Under the pieces are notes generated by a model that was given only the letters and a program-made list of their open reading frames with translations, did no database searches and was not told the DNA's origin. The position numbers and the translations under genes were made by a program. From Cavia porcellus (lineage: Eukaryota > Chordata > Mammalia > Rodentia > Caviidae), in contig NW_026947503.1 in the NCBI RefSeq assembly GCF_034190915.1, positions 24,324,532-24,388,531 of the forward strand: DNA of 64,000 nt, written 5' to 3'. Shown here piece after piece: positions 26,401-35,120 of this stretch. Numbering within the stretch: the stretch's first letter is position 1; each line of letters begins with the position of its first letter.

Positions 26401-29400
26401 ATAACAAGGAACCAGAAAGTAACAACTCAAAGGCTAGAAGATGACAAGAAGATCTATAACTTAAAATTTTAAAATGTGAGTAAAGAAGCAGGAGTAACCA
26501 CAAATCAATTACAAAGGCTATTCACAGAAACAATTAAGAAAAACTTCTCAAGCATAGGAAAAAGAAATGATATCCAGATAAATGAGGCATACAGAACTCC
26601 AGCCACCTACAACCAAAACAGATCCTCACCCAGACATATAATAATCAAGATCCCAGAAATTCACACAAGAACAGATTAAAAACGGTCAGAGAAAAGAAAC
26701 AGATTACCTATAAAGAAAAATCCATCAAAATCATGACAGACTTCTCAGCACAAACTATCAAACCAAGAAGAGCTTGGAGTGAAGTAGTCCAAATCCTGAA
26801 AGAAAATAACTTCCAACCCAGACTGATGTACCCTGAAAAACTCTCTCTCAAAATTAACGGAGAAACAAGATGTCTCCATGACAAAGAGGAACTGTGGGAG
26901 TTCGTGACCACCAATCCAACCCTACAAAAAATACTGAAGGACATTTAGATAGAGGTAGAAAAAAATACCAGGATTCTAGCAACAGTGGCAGAGAAGCCTC
27001 AATGAACAGGGCAGACAGTGGAATGAAGGAGAAAAGTGGACATATAATAGCAGAAAAATAAAATAGCAGGGATGAGGCAGAGAAGGTTGGCTATAATCTC
27101 TAATATAGATGGCCTTGATACACTAAAAAAAAAAGAAACACAGGCAGAGTAGATCAGGAGATAGGATCCATCGAGATGCTCTGAATAGGAAATATACTCA
27201 ACCTGAAAGAGGGTTAATAAACCGAAAGTCAAAGATGAGTAAACAATGCTCTATGTGACAGGGAACCAGAGAGAAACAGGGACAACTCGTCCAGCAGCTC
27301 CAGATAGGTTGGAAAGTCATGACACTTTTGTGCAGTGGAGAACTACTCAGCTCTAAGGAAGAAAAACCTTGAGGCTTTAGTAAGTAAAGGAATACAGCTC
27401 AAGATCAAGCTCAGGGGTAAAAAGGTTCAGCACCACTCAGACAGATAACAGGTTGCCCCTAATCTAAAAACTAAAGGAGTTAGTGGGACCCAAAATATAC
27501 AAAGCACCTGAGAAAGGGAAAGGGGAGGAATTGTCTAAAAAATGAAGACAGAGGACATTGTTTATAGTGTATCAAGATTTAAAAGCCACATTAGTCTTAT
27601 TGCTCTGTTTAGTTTGATTTTATTTTATTCCCATATGTCTACTCATACTAGATTTGAGGGCACAGTCAGCTATCCCAAAAACAGCAGGATATACTACAGT
27701 AACTATCCTTAATAAGTTAATAACTTAAACTGAAGCCCTGTATTACTTACACTGTCTTACTATGACTGATCTTATTTGAATCTGGTTTGTTAGACCGTTG
27801 TTTTGTCTTAACTGATTTTATTCAAATTTGGTATGCTTGATATCAAGTCTAAAAGTAGAGACAGTTATTCTGAAGATGACAAGATGCAATATAAGATACC
27901 CATCCGGCTTGATTATTAACTGCATCTGAAGTCCTACAATGTCTCCAAGGTTGTGTTTTTATTGAAATTGCTATGTAATGCTATTTTCAATTATATTATG
28001 CCTGATGATGTAAACAATTCTATTGAAAGTAACAAGAGACAGCATAGTAACTACTGTAGATCACCTAGTATTGTGGTTTTATATGTCTTTTTCATTTCAT
28101 GTTTTTCTAGGAATTTGTTTTGTTGTCTTGTTTTGATCTGTTTTTCCCTATAATACAGAAAGAATAGGTATACATGTAGAGGTGCACACATGTGGAGACT
28201 TTCTAAACAGTTTACGGGAACAGATTATATAATGCACGATGTAATGAACAGATACTCTAAAAAAGAAGAGACACTAAGATACCCAGTGCTAATTCTGTAG
28301 CATTTTGATATAAAAATCTAGCAATACTATTATTCAGTGTTCAGAGTGATATGAGTCTAGTCTCTTATGTTTAACTTTGACTTCCCTATTGTCTGGTCTT
28401 GAAGACCTAAAATGCTTTCATCAGCCTGTTCTGATTAGTTTAGTACTATAGTGTTCAGTATGTATTCACTGCATGTGAAGATGTGGACAATTATTTAGAA
28501 GAAAACAAGAGACAATATGATAGACAGTGGAGAGCTCCAGTGGTCTTGCTTTGAAATCTGTGTTTCTTAAAATTGTTTCCTTATGATCTGTTTTGTTCTG
28601 TTTAATTTTACCCTCTTTAAAATAAAAATGTAGGACATACATAGTATTTCAAAATTGCTAGGGAAGATTATGAATGTTTCACCACAAAGAAATGATGAAG
28701 GTTTGACATGACAGACATCCTAATCACACTGTTTTGAAAATTATGCAATGCTTACAGGTCAAAACATCACCCTGTACCCTATAAATTTGTCAATTAAAAA
28801 TAATATGTTATTCTAAATAGTTTAAAATACAGTTCTTAAAATGCACAGGGCCTGGAGAATTGTGGCTAGACATTCAGGAAGCCTTATTAGGGATATTCTA
28901 GGTAGCTTTGTAAGGTGATGACTTCAAAGTATGTAGATGGTCTTTCAGTAGTGAGTTTCAAACATCAGCATGCACTAAAAATCATCTGGTGGGCCAGAGA
29001 ACTGCATTTCCAACAAGTTCCCAGGTGTTGCTGAAGCTGCAGGTCTGGTGCCACAGTTTGAGAGCCACTGCTCTATGGCTGCGCACTGGAATGATATAGG
29101 GAAGTCTTTGGAAGGTAGGAGACAGTGCTTCCATCCCAGGTCAACTGAATCAGTGGGAAGTTGGCATCCTGTTTTCATAAAGAGCCTGCCAAGTAATTCT
29201 GATGCCTAGGGAAGGCAGACCCACCGCACTATACCTCTTCCTTCCAATCAGCCTAAGCCGCGCCATTTCAAAACCCTTTCTCTACCTGACATCTTCCTCC
29301 ACCTCTTCCAATGCTCTCTTCCACAGTCAAACTACTCAAAACAGCTTCTACCCCAGGTAGAAATCTGGGTCCACCCTGACCACTTTCTTCTTGGTCTTCC

Positions 29401-32400
29401 AGTTCCACCTCTTTAACTAGAACTACTTAGTTCTCCCAATTTTGAGACTACCAGCCACCTTCTTGACATTTCCACTTGGTGTCTTTAAAGGTGACTCAAA
29501 ATGTACACATGAAGACTTATCTTTTCCCCAAAGCTTTCAGTGCTAGTGATGCCTATCTCAGTAAGTGGCACTGCCATTCACCTCAGCTTGTAGCCAACCC
29601 CTACCCATCCATTCTATACATTTTATCTTTTAGACATTTTCAAAATGTATTCCATTTTCTCTACTCCCACTGCTGCCACTCTCACTCAAGTCATCAAAAG
29701 AACCTACTGGGCCACTGTAAGAGCCTCCTACAGGTCTTCAGATGTCCACACCACAAACCATTCTACAGTCAGTACTTGTTGTCAAATGTACGTTTGCTCC
29801 TCTCATCACATCTATGCCCCACTTAAAGCCCTTCAACTATATCTCACTACTCTGAGGACAAAGAACAAACCTTAATACAGCTCGAAGGCCCTGTCGCACA
29901 TGGAGACCTTCTCAGTGAAGCTCACTGCACTCAGCTGCACCTGTGGTATCTGTCAGTGCTTTAAATAGTATATCCTCTTTCCCCTTCCGGGTCTTTACCC
30001 AGCTATTACCTCTGTCCAGAAGGCTCCCTCTCTGAACTGCTTGGTGCACCAAACATTCATTTATTTATAGGTCCCATTTTAAAATCAGTTCCTTAGGGAA
30101 GCCTGCCTGATCTGTTAGACCAGGAGTATACAAATTTTTTGTTTAGAGTCAGATAATAAATATTTTAGGTTTACAGGCTATACAATATCTATCAAAACCA
30201 CTTACCTCTGCCATTTAGCAGGAAATTGGCCATAGACAATATATGAAAGAATGAACATGACTATGTTCCAATAATACATTGTTTCTTCTTCTTTTTTTTT
30301 TTTTTTTTTTTTTTTTTGGTCTTTTTCCTTTTTATCAGTACCGGGATCGAACTCATGACTGCCTGCTTGCAAGGCAGGTGCTTATGCCGCTGAGCTAAAT
30401 CTCCAGCCCCTAAGACATTGTTTCTAAAAACAGACTAAACACTGGAGTTTGCTACTTTTGCTGTAGACTAGCCTTGTTGTCTTGTTACATATTCTCACTG
30501 CATTCTGTACCAGTTTATAACATTCTTCACCATTATAATAACACATACAACTATTTAAGGTGTTTTTCACATCAGACTGTATTTCATGAAGGCTAGGATC
30601 ATTTCAGCCGTGTTCAAAGCTGTACCCTCAATACGCAACACAAATCTGGCAAAAGTTCTCATTTGTTCAGTTAATAGGGACTGAACAAATGTCTTCAACA
30701 CAAAGTGTTACGACTTCTATCTAGATGTTCCCCCAAAGCTTCATGTACTCATAGATAGAATTTTTCATAAGTAGTTGCATCTACAATATATGGTAACTAA
30801 ACTGGTTTAGAATAGTTCTGGGTGTGGATAATGGGGAGCCCCACCCCGGGCATGGGTGGCATCACCCAAAAGGCTTGTAGCCTGGATGAGACAAAAGAAA
30901 AAGGTAGCTCGCTTTGCTTCGCTGCCTTCTATCTCCTTTGCCAAGAACTATTTCTCCTCTGCAATGCCGCTCTGCTGTCATCCTGTCTTGGATCCAGTCC
31001 ACTATAAACGGAAACCTCTTAAAACTGTGAGCCAAAATAAACCCTTCCTCTTTCAACCTGTGGGATTTTTGTCCCAACAATGAGAAAAGTAACTAAGACA
31101 CATAGTGAGTACAAACAAATTAGCAGTAAGGAAAACATTAAAATTCCAACAAAAAGATAACACTTTAAAACTACAATTTTTCCAAAGAGAAATTAGACCA
31201 TCAAATAAATACTTAAAATGTTCAAACTAATAATCCTGCCTCCACTTTCCTTCCTATCTTTTTTTTTCCTTTTTTACCCCTAGGAAACTTAATTGTTTTG
31301 TTTTTTAATACACTCAACACTGGTTGATATAACAATTCTGAAAGCAAGTTGTCATTTTTATCAAGAGGTTGCTCTTGGCTCAATAGTACTACTTCTAGGA
31401 ATTCAGTCTACAAAAAGGCAACAGGAAATTATGGCCCAAAGATATTTCCCAGTGTTATTCCTAATAATATGGAAAAGGAAATACTGTAAATGATCAGCAG
31501 CAAGGAAATGACTGAGTAGAAAATGGCAGATTACACCATTATTTTAAGCAACACATGAGAAACTTTAAGCACTTGATCAAACACTCAAAACACATGAAGT
31601 AAAAAATATCAGCTGTAGTAAGAGCTCAACAAACACAGGACGCCCACAACCACAGGTGGTTTTAGGGTGGCAGAATTATTAATGATTGAACTTTCTTGTT
31701 TAAAGTAGTCTCTACTCTTTAAAATTTATTTGAGCATGCACTAATTATGGAATCCAAGGAGAAGATGTTTAAAGAAGTGCAACTTTAAAGAATTATGCAG
31801 TCATTAAAATAATCATTTTGAAGAATGCACAAAACATGAAAACATTTTCTAACATGATAAAGAAAAGGTAAAGTTTTAAAAACGTTCCTTGCCAATATCA
31901 CAACTATGTGGAATTGATATAATTTGAGGCAGTTACAAAGGATATGGTTGAAAATGGGGACATGAAAAGAAAAAATAACTGTTAAGGTATTTTGGTACAA
32001 TCAATGAAAAAACAAATATTGTAGTTCAATGCTGAAGCTACATACTATTTTTTAACTACTTGGCTACTGTGTTAGTAGCAAATTATGAATTTAGCATTAC
32101 ATTCCTAGGAGAACAAAAGTGAAACTCACATCTCTCTCAAACAGAAGTCATTTACTGGCGTTCACATTCAAAAACTTTCCCACCTGCCGTGCTTAACTTA
32201 AATGACTTCATAAACAACTGTAGTTTCATTATGAGTTACAGATCTGATTCAGAAAGTCCCAGCATGGTTTTAAACAAAGACTGCCTTTTTTTCCAAACCA
32301 TCAGATTTCACCCTAATGAAAGCAAATTATAAATTCTTGCCACTTACCTATTACAGACTTTGTACTAAGAATATTTCCCAGAGTGGTTTTCTATGCTTGA

Positions 32401-34679
32401 AAAATTTGAGAGGAAATAAAATTAATTCCTTAACAATACTTCCTTTGAGTAAAACATCTGTCAGCTAAGGAAATGGCGAAATACACCAAAACTTAACTGC
32501 AAAACCACAGATCACACTTCCAACATCCTACTTAAAGTAGTTATTAACCTGAGTATAGGTTTGACATCCAGAAATCTAGAAACATAAAATTTGACCAAAC
32601 TACTGATGAATTGAATGGAATCTAAAATATAAACCACGATGTCTCACTGGTACCTTTTGTTGTTGTTCATCGTTAGCCATCAAAATTGTACTGTCAGCAC
32701 TCAACAATCCCACCAGAGTTTGGAAGTAGGCCGACACTCTGTTCTTGCCAACCAAAATCAAAATAACCACTTTCTAAGGGCTTTAAACAAACATTCATAT
32801 CACATACTCTGGCCACAGAACGACAGAAATGTCAGTAACTGTATTTTTTTTCTCTCTTCCTCACTACTGAAACAAAGAGCCCCTGTCTTGCATGTGGCTC
32901 CTGCCTTGACGAGCAGGAGCAGTATAAAAAGGAGTTCCTGCTTCTAAAACTGGTGGAGCGCAGGCCTGAGGAGGTGTCTCAGGATGCTATTTTGAAATGA
33001 AAAAGAAACAGCAAAATAACAAAACTTTTTTTAAAAGTACCAGAGGGCAGATCTGAAATGGACAATGTAAAGGTCTCACTATGACCTTTAAGGGAATACA
33101 TGGGTCTTCTGAGCAGGAAATTATAACCATTAGTTATCAGTGTCACTTTGAGAGATGTTTTAAATAATCTAGATTTTAAAATAAACTTCTATTTTCTGAA
33201 TAAGCTTCCTGTGAACAACATCAGTGCTCAGTTCATTAACTATTGGTGTTTTAAGCTAGTGATATTCTCTGTAACTCATCACAATCACAGGAGTTGATCA
33301 GTTATGCACACCTGGACATGACCAGGTCCTAAATACAGTCATCAAACTCCAAGTCATCAGACTTCCATACTGCCTCGCTAGGCTGAAATTGTACAGGAAG
33401 TTAGAAGGGAGGGAAGTAGAGGGAGAGAAGGAGGAAGAAGACAAAGGAAGGAGGGAAGAAGGAAGGAAGAAAACAGGAAAGAGGGAGCGAGGTGCCCAAA
33501 GGAGTCAGTAGTGCCCTACCAGTGGCATCACTCTGCAACTGAGTACTGTATACTGGAACAAATGAAACTGGATGGCATTGAAATAATGAGAATTAACACC
33601 ATTTTCAAAGACAAAAACCTCTAGTATAAAAGTTATATTTTTTCTTGCCACTATTTATTATTAGTAGGCATTTCAGTAATACCCATTGCGATATCTGGCC
33701 ACAATAAGTCCTCCAAATTTTTCTATCTAGAAGTTCAATCAATCACATTTTTCTGGCAGAGAGAATTTCCAATCTTTACTCGTTTCACTTTATATTGAAA
33801 AGATAAAAGCCCAAAGACAAAGATGATGGCCAACACCTGACTAAGGTAACAGAGCAAAAGGGAAGTTTTCTTCTAAGGTTCTCTCTCAAGACAAGCAAGA
33901 AATCAACCCCAGCTACCCAAAGATTCCCAAGTTAACGGCTTTTCGGCTTTCAGTGCTGCAAAAATCATGGAATCAGAGGAGGAAATTCGAGAAGACTTCT
34001 GGACTGGGCCGGTCCACAATGACTGAGCACCACTTATTAGCTTGCTAGATGCAAGAAGCATTATTGAATTTTGACGCATGTCCCAGAAAAAAAGCTACGG
34101 GGGTTGAGGGAGAATGGTTTGAGAGATACAGCTGGACAGCTCCCAGTGTCAGAAAGTTCTTCCCTTCAGCCTGCGTCTCTGCCTCTACACGCGCTCCAGT
34201 CAGGCCTTGAGCGCCACGGGGACAGCTACTCCCTCTTCACTCGGTGGCCCTTTGGATACGCGCAGACAGCTGTCCCTCACGCTTCAGTCATCTAGCCTTG
34301 CTTTCCCAAGTGCATTTGATATCCACTGTAAGGGGTTCTCTTCGCCTCCTGGCCAGCCCTCCGTAATTTACTCATCAGTGAAAAGAAAGCGCACGCACTT
34401 GCCCCACAAGTGGATTTGGGAGGATTTGAACCCAGGGCCTCTGAAAGCCCAGTGCAGAAACTTCGTGTCGCCCGCCCAGCCGCAGTCACCCGGGGGGGTG
34501 TCCTTGTCAGAACCCTACCCTGGAAGCCCCAAACCGCTGCATCCGCGATGGTCCCCGCCCCTGGGCGCGCCCCCAACCCTGGCTTCCATTACCTGCCGCT
34601 TGTTCATCTTTCTCAAGTCTCCAAAAATGTCCAGGCACGACGCGGGGAGATGCGACCCCATACTGCCCGCACGCACCAT
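11378..34679 (-). CDS. SEC11C: SEC11C, signal peptidase complex catalytic subunit (complete spliced CDS)
   Basis: Six exons join as 34679-34593, 23227-23118, 19142-18993, 16645-16526, 14350-14293 and 11431-11378 into 579 nt, or 192 residues plus stop, the length I know for mammalian SEC11C. The family is the catalytic subunit of the ER signal peptidase complex, which removes signal peptides from nascent secretory proteins. It is a type II membrane protein with its active site in the ER lumen. Visible features are a cytosolic N-terminus (1-28), one hydrophobic signal-anchor (about 35-57), the SGSMEP box with Ser68, His108 in IPIVHR and Asp134 in EVDDRG, and a C-terminal hydrophobic stretch ending KRES. 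The residues [11 protein letters not shown] and [12 protein letters not shown] favour SEC11C over SEC11A. All introns are GT-AG. No frameshift or stop breaks it, and the introns exclude a processed pseudogene. Confidence 0.97.
11979..14215 (+). mobile_element. HAL1-like element 1 (ORF1-only L1 derivative), SEC11C intron 5
   Basis: A G/C-rich leader (about 11979-12400) is followed by an ORF1-type coiled-coil and RNA-binding region in broken frames (12401-13390). A linker follows, then a short remnant of the extreme ORF2 C-terminus (about 13734-13865; residues resembling [14 protein letters not shown]...MELE), and a T-rich 3' UTR ending in AAATAAATAAATAAATAAAAAGG. The rest of ORF2 (endonuclease and reverse transcriptase) is absent. 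A 14-bp imperfect repeat at 11965-11978 and 14216-14229 looks like a target-site duplication. It is inserted antisense to SEC11C, ending about 65 bp downstream of the exon 5 donor. Confidence 0.8.
12401..13390 (+). pseudogene. L1-type ORF1 remnant in HAL1-like element 1
   Basis: The N-terminal part reads as a long charged coiled coil (motifs like [14 protein letters not shown] and [15 protein letters not shown]). It is followed by an RNA-recognition-like part ([14 protein letters not shown], then [22 protein letters not shown]) and the C-terminal PKLLYPEKL...[13 protein letters not shown] block. Several stops and frameshifts break it. No product is expected. Confidence 0.75.
14293..14350 (-). 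CDS. SEC11C: SEC11C coding exon 5 (58-nt micro-exon)
   Basis: Encodes [19 protein letters not shown], the conserved C-terminal segment before the last hydrophobic stretch. The acceptor is AACTTAG|GTTT and the donor TTCAAG|GTAAG. The exon is short and closely crowded by repeats: an ID SINE starts about 55 bp upstream of its acceptor and a HAL1-like element ends about 65 bp downstream of its donor. Confidence 0.97.
14404..14505 (-). mobile_element. ID SINE just upstream of SEC11C exon 5
   Basis: Full-length ID SINE in gene orientation, with a perfect 9-bp target-site duplication ATAATACTT at 14395-14403 and 14506-14514. Its A-rich tail ends about 55 bp before the exon 5 acceptor. Confidence 0.93.
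14568..14657 (+). mobile_element. ID SINE (degenerate)
   Basis: Recognisable as GGTGGTTTAGCTCAATGGCC ... AAATTCAATCCCCAGTACC plus an A tail; the A box is intact and the B box changed. It is inverted relative to the ID element 60 bp away. Confidence 0.88.
14870..14970 (-). mobile_element. ID SINE
   Basis: A T run followed by GGTACCAGGGATCAAACTCA and GCTGAGCTAAATCC, the complement of an ID element with A tail. It lies in SEC11C intron 4, in gene orientation. Confidence 0.9.
15627..15766 (-). mobile_element. B1-like SINE
   Basis: The complement of a 7SL-derived B1: GAGACAAGGTCTTGCTGTGT, then TGGCCTTGAACTCAAGGCAA and AAGTGCTGGGATTACAGGCA. Lies in intron 4. Confidence 0.88.
15853..15955 (+). mobile_element. 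ID SINE
   Basis: GCTGGGGATTTAGCTCAGCG ... GAGTTTGATCCCCAGTACC followed by AATAATAAACAAACAAAC. Lies in intron 4, antisense to SEC11C. Confidence 0.92.
15956..16525. other. SEC11C intron 4, unique part
   Basis: AT-rich intronic DNA next to exon 4. No further feature was recognised. Confidence 0.5.
16526..16645 (-). CDS. SEC11C: SEC11C coding exon 4 (catalytic Asp134)
   Basis: The 120-nt exon encodes residues 116-155 region: [20 protein letters not shown], then [19 protein letters not shown]. The conserved KGDNN box and the acidic pair ending in Asp134 are intact. The acceptor is TTTCCAG|AGAT and the donor CGAGG|GTGAGG. Intron 3 is 2,347 bp and intron 4 is 2,175 bp. Confidence 0.98.
17649..17713 (+). 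repeat. Inverted repeat, left arm (65 bp)
   Basis: Its reverse complement matches 18392-18456 over 65 bp with 5 mismatches and no gaps. The arms are 678 bp apart. No flanking duplication and no repeat outside the arms was found, and I do not recognise the family. Confidence 0.85.
17945..17969. repeat. CA microsatellite
   Basis: A short (CA)n run with one interruption. Confidence 0.85.
18392..18456 (-). repeat. Inverted repeat, right arm (65 bp)
   Basis: Partner of 17649-17713. In the SEC11C pre-mRNA the two arms could pair into a near-perfect 65-bp duplex. Confidence 0.85.
18993..19142 (-). CDS. SEC11C: SEC11C coding exon 3 (catalytic Ser68 and His108)
   Basis: The 150-nt exon completes Ser66 and encodes residues 67-115 plus two bases. 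It contains the nucleophile Ser68 in [12 protein letters not shown] and His108 in RDIPIVHRV. The acceptor is TTTCAG|TGG and the donor GAAAA|GTAAAG. The [20 protein letters not shown] stretch separates SEC11C from SEC11A, which I recall as [20 protein letters not shown]. Confidence 0.98.
19633..20807 (-). mobile_element. 5'-truncated LINE-1, SEC11C intron 2
   Basis: Begins on the plus strand with a T run (the poly(A) tail). Read on the minus strand it holds the 3' UTR and the C-terminal part of ORF2 (complement of CAATTGTGCTGCTGTAAACATG and AGTGTTGAACATCACTGGCT-like blocks). An imperfect 16-bp duplication flanks it (19617-19632 and 20808-20823, three mismatches). It lies in the same orientation as SEC11C, about 500 bp upstream of exon 3 in the gene direction. 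Confidence 0.85.
20824..22070. other. SEC11C intron 2, unique part
   Basis: No gene or repeat was recognised. Open frames of up to 89 residues near 21000-21270 have no recognisable domain. Confidence 0.4.
22072..22102. repeat. TG/CA microsatellite
   Basis: A (TG)n run passing into an alternating purine-pyrimidine stretch GTGCGTGCATGCACACACGC, which is locally palindromic and a candidate Z-DNA tract. Confidence 0.8.
22103..22180 (-). mobile_element. Old ID-like SINE fragment
   Basis: GCTGGGGATTGAAGTTAGAG ... CACTGAACTACACTCC is the complement of an older ID subfamily. Confidence 0.7.
23118..23227 (-). CDS. SEC11C: SEC11C coding exon 2 (signal-anchor)
   Basis: Encodes residues 30-65 plus two bases of codon 66: [14 protein letters not shown], then [13 protein letters not shown] and SESPIVVVL. 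This is the single membrane-spanning signal-anchor plus the start of the lumenal catalytic domain. The acceptor is TTCCAG|CTC and the donor CTCAG|GTAAG (phase 2). Intron 1 is 11,365 bp and intron 2 is 3,975 bp. Confidence 0.97.
23228..25148. other. SEC11C intron 1, 3' part
   Basis: Mostly unrecognised. A 160-residue open frame lies on the plus strand at 23841-24323 (rich in Ser, Pro and Thr, no domain seen). Its surroundings (a C run, then CTGGGAAATAAACATCTAGATC near 24377) suggest an old LTR-type repeat rather than a gene, but I cannot name it. Confidence 0.35.
25170..28630 (+). mobile_element. HAL1-like element 2 (full-length ORF1-only L1 derivative), SEC11C intron 1
   Basis: It is bounded by a 21-bp target-site duplication with two mismatches (25149-25169 and 28631-28651). 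The order is: an L1-type leader opening GAGAGAGTTCTAAAGATGGCG (25170-25942), ORF1-like coding remnants (25943-26948), a linker, the last part of ORF2 only (about 27300-27420), and a long T-rich 3' UTR ending TTTAAAATAAAAATG. No endonuclease or reverse transcriptase region is present, and the ORF1-to-ORF2-tail joint matches that of element 1. It lies antisense to SEC11C. Confidence 0.87.
25943..26948 (+). pseudogene. L1-type ORF1 remnant in HAL1-like element 2
   Basis: An ATG at 25943 opens a Lys-rich N-terminus that is soon stopped. Downstream pieces carry the coiled coil ([19 protein letters not shown]), the RNA-recognition-like part ([20 protein letters not shown]) and the C-terminal domain ([20 protein letters not shown], then [20 protein letters not shown]). 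Only the C-terminal part keeps a long frame. No product is expected. Confidence 0.8.
28949..29075 (-). mobile_element. MER5A-like hAT-Charlie remnant
   Basis: AGTTTCAAACATCAGCATGC, ACATCTGGTGGGCC-like and ACAGTTTGAGAGCCACTGC are typical of MER5 elements with their CAGTGGTTCTCAA-type ends. Orientation tentative. Confidence 0.65.
29080..29215. mobile_element. Second MER5-like remnant
   Basis: GCGCACTGGAATGATATAGG, GGTCAACTGAATCAGTGGG and CAAGTAATTCTGATGCC follow the MER5 internal pattern. Confidence 0.5.
29275..30125 (+). repeat. LINE-2 remnant
   Basis: TTAAAGCCCTTCAACTATAT ... AGGACAAAGAACAAACCTTA, CTCGAAGGCCCTGTCGCAC and the GTCCAGAAGGCTCCCTCTC ... GGGAAGCCTGCCTGATCTG order match L2 3' sequence. 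Open frames of up to 116 residues here are not genes. Confidence 0.65.
30287..30414 (-). mobile_element. ID SINE (young)
   Basis: Long T run, then the complement of a full ID element with both internal promoter boxes. It is flanked by a perfect 11-bp target-site duplication, ACATTGTTTCT, at 30276-30286 and 30415-30425. It lies in SEC11C intron 1, in gene orientation. Confidence 0.94.
30708..31103 (+). mobile_element. Solo LTR of a MaLR-like family
   Basis: Starts GTTACGACTTCTATCTAGATG with TTCCCCCAAAGCTTCATG. It runs through TGGATCCAGTCCACTATAAAC and GTGAGCCAAAATAAACCC, and ends TTTGTCCCAACAATGAGAAAAG with TAACTAAGACA. It is the most complete member of the four-copy family in this window. 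Confidence 0.7.
31310..32000 (+). mobile_element. Old LINE-1 (L1M) remnant
   Basis: CTACTTCTAGGAATTCAGTC, AAATTATGGCCCAAAGATAT and TTATGCAGTCATTAAAATAA follow the ORF2 C-terminal and 3' UTR pattern of old mammalian L1. Highly diverged. Confidence 0.55.
32001..34139. other. SEC11C intron 1, 5' part
   Basis: Mostly unique DNA with no coding exon recognised. A TATA-like CAGTATAAAAAGGAG occurs near 32919, without other support for a promoter. Confidence 0.4.
33403..33492. repeat. Polypurine (GGAA/GA) tract
   Basis: About 90 bases almost entirely A and G on the plus strand, built of GGAA, GGGA and GAAG units. Confidence 0.85.
34593..34679 (-). CDS. SEC11C: SEC11C coding exon 1 (residues 1-29)
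   Basis: Encodes the cytosolic N-terminus, beginning [14 protein letters not shown] and ending KMNKRQ. The ATG at 34677-34679 sits in a strong context (A at -3, G at +4) and matches the SEC11C start. The frame stays open upstream to about 34730, but I see no in-frame upstream ATG there. The donor is CAG|GTAATG (phase 0). Compared with human SEC11C as I recall it, differences cluster in the first 25 residues, the least constrained part. The exon lies inside the CpG island. Confidence 0.96.
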
Positions 34680-34777
34680 GTTGGTGTCTTTGGGGGCCCT
34701 GGCGGCCAGCCGGCTCCGGGTGTCACACACAAATGCGGAGCTCCAGATGCCCCGCCCACCTGCTCGCGTCCTGCTGA

Positions 34778-34786
34778 GCCACGTGA
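34778..34786. promoter_or_regulatory. CACGTG E-box, XBP1/USF-like
   Basis: GCCACGTGA contains a palindromic CACGTG core about 100 bp upstream of the SEC11C ATG. It differs at one base from the GCCACGTCA form bound by XBP1s/ATF6-type factors. A role in secretory-load control of SEC11C is inference. Confidence 0.45.
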
Positions 34787-34803
34787 CGCGAAGTTCACCT
34801 GGG

Positions 34804-34820
34804 CTTCTGGGAAGCGTAGT
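34804..34820 (-). promoter_or_regulatory. ZNF143/THAP11-like motif
   Basis: On the minus strand the site reads ACTACGCTTCCCAGAAG, close to the known ZNF143 (Staf) promoter motif ACTACNNNTCCCAGNAT. It lies about 125 bp upstream of the SEC11C ATG, in gene orientation. Confidence 0.6.
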
Positions 34821-34870
34821 CCCATGAGTCTTGGGCCCACTCTGCCCGGAAAAAATCCAAGAGAAGGAAA

Positions 34871-34889
34871 ACTACTCCTCCCACAATGC
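34871..34889 (+). promoter_or_regulatory. Second ZNF143/THAP11-like motif, opposite orientation
   Basis: The plus strand reads ACTACTCCTCCCACAATGC, matching the ACTAC, TCCC and AATGC blocks of the ZNF143 consensus. It is 50 bp from the first site and points the other way. Confidence 0.6.
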
Positions 34890-35120
34890 CCCGGAGCAAC
34901 AGCCTCGGCCAGTGAAGACCCAGGTATCCTCGGCAGGGCAGCGAAGGGGCTCAGGATCCTAGTCCGAGGCTTCGGAGGGAACGTTGGGCAGTGAGTGATT
35001 CCGCACGTCTTAGGAACAATTAGGGGAAGCGACTTCTTAAGAGGAATGGAATTCCCAAGACTGTGTTCAGGCGCCAAAAGGGCACCTAAAGCTCACTCGC
35101 AGTCACCCAGCCGTGTATCT

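Noticed and set aside
32919..32935. Intronic promoter with TATA box (AGTATAAAAAGGAG)
   Set aside because: A lone TATA-like match in AT-rich DNA; no CpG island, initiator or exon nearby supports it.
34677..34730. N-terminal extension of SEC11C by 17 residues
   Set aside because: The upstream frame is open but starts with GTG, not ATG. The ATG at 34679 has a strong context and matches the family start.
34207..34994. Open frames of 206 and 194 residues on the plus strand over the CpG island, and 154 residues on the minus strand
   Set aside because: Stop codons are rare by chance in CpG-rich DNA. The frames overlap each other and SEC11C exon 1, and no domain or homology was recognised.
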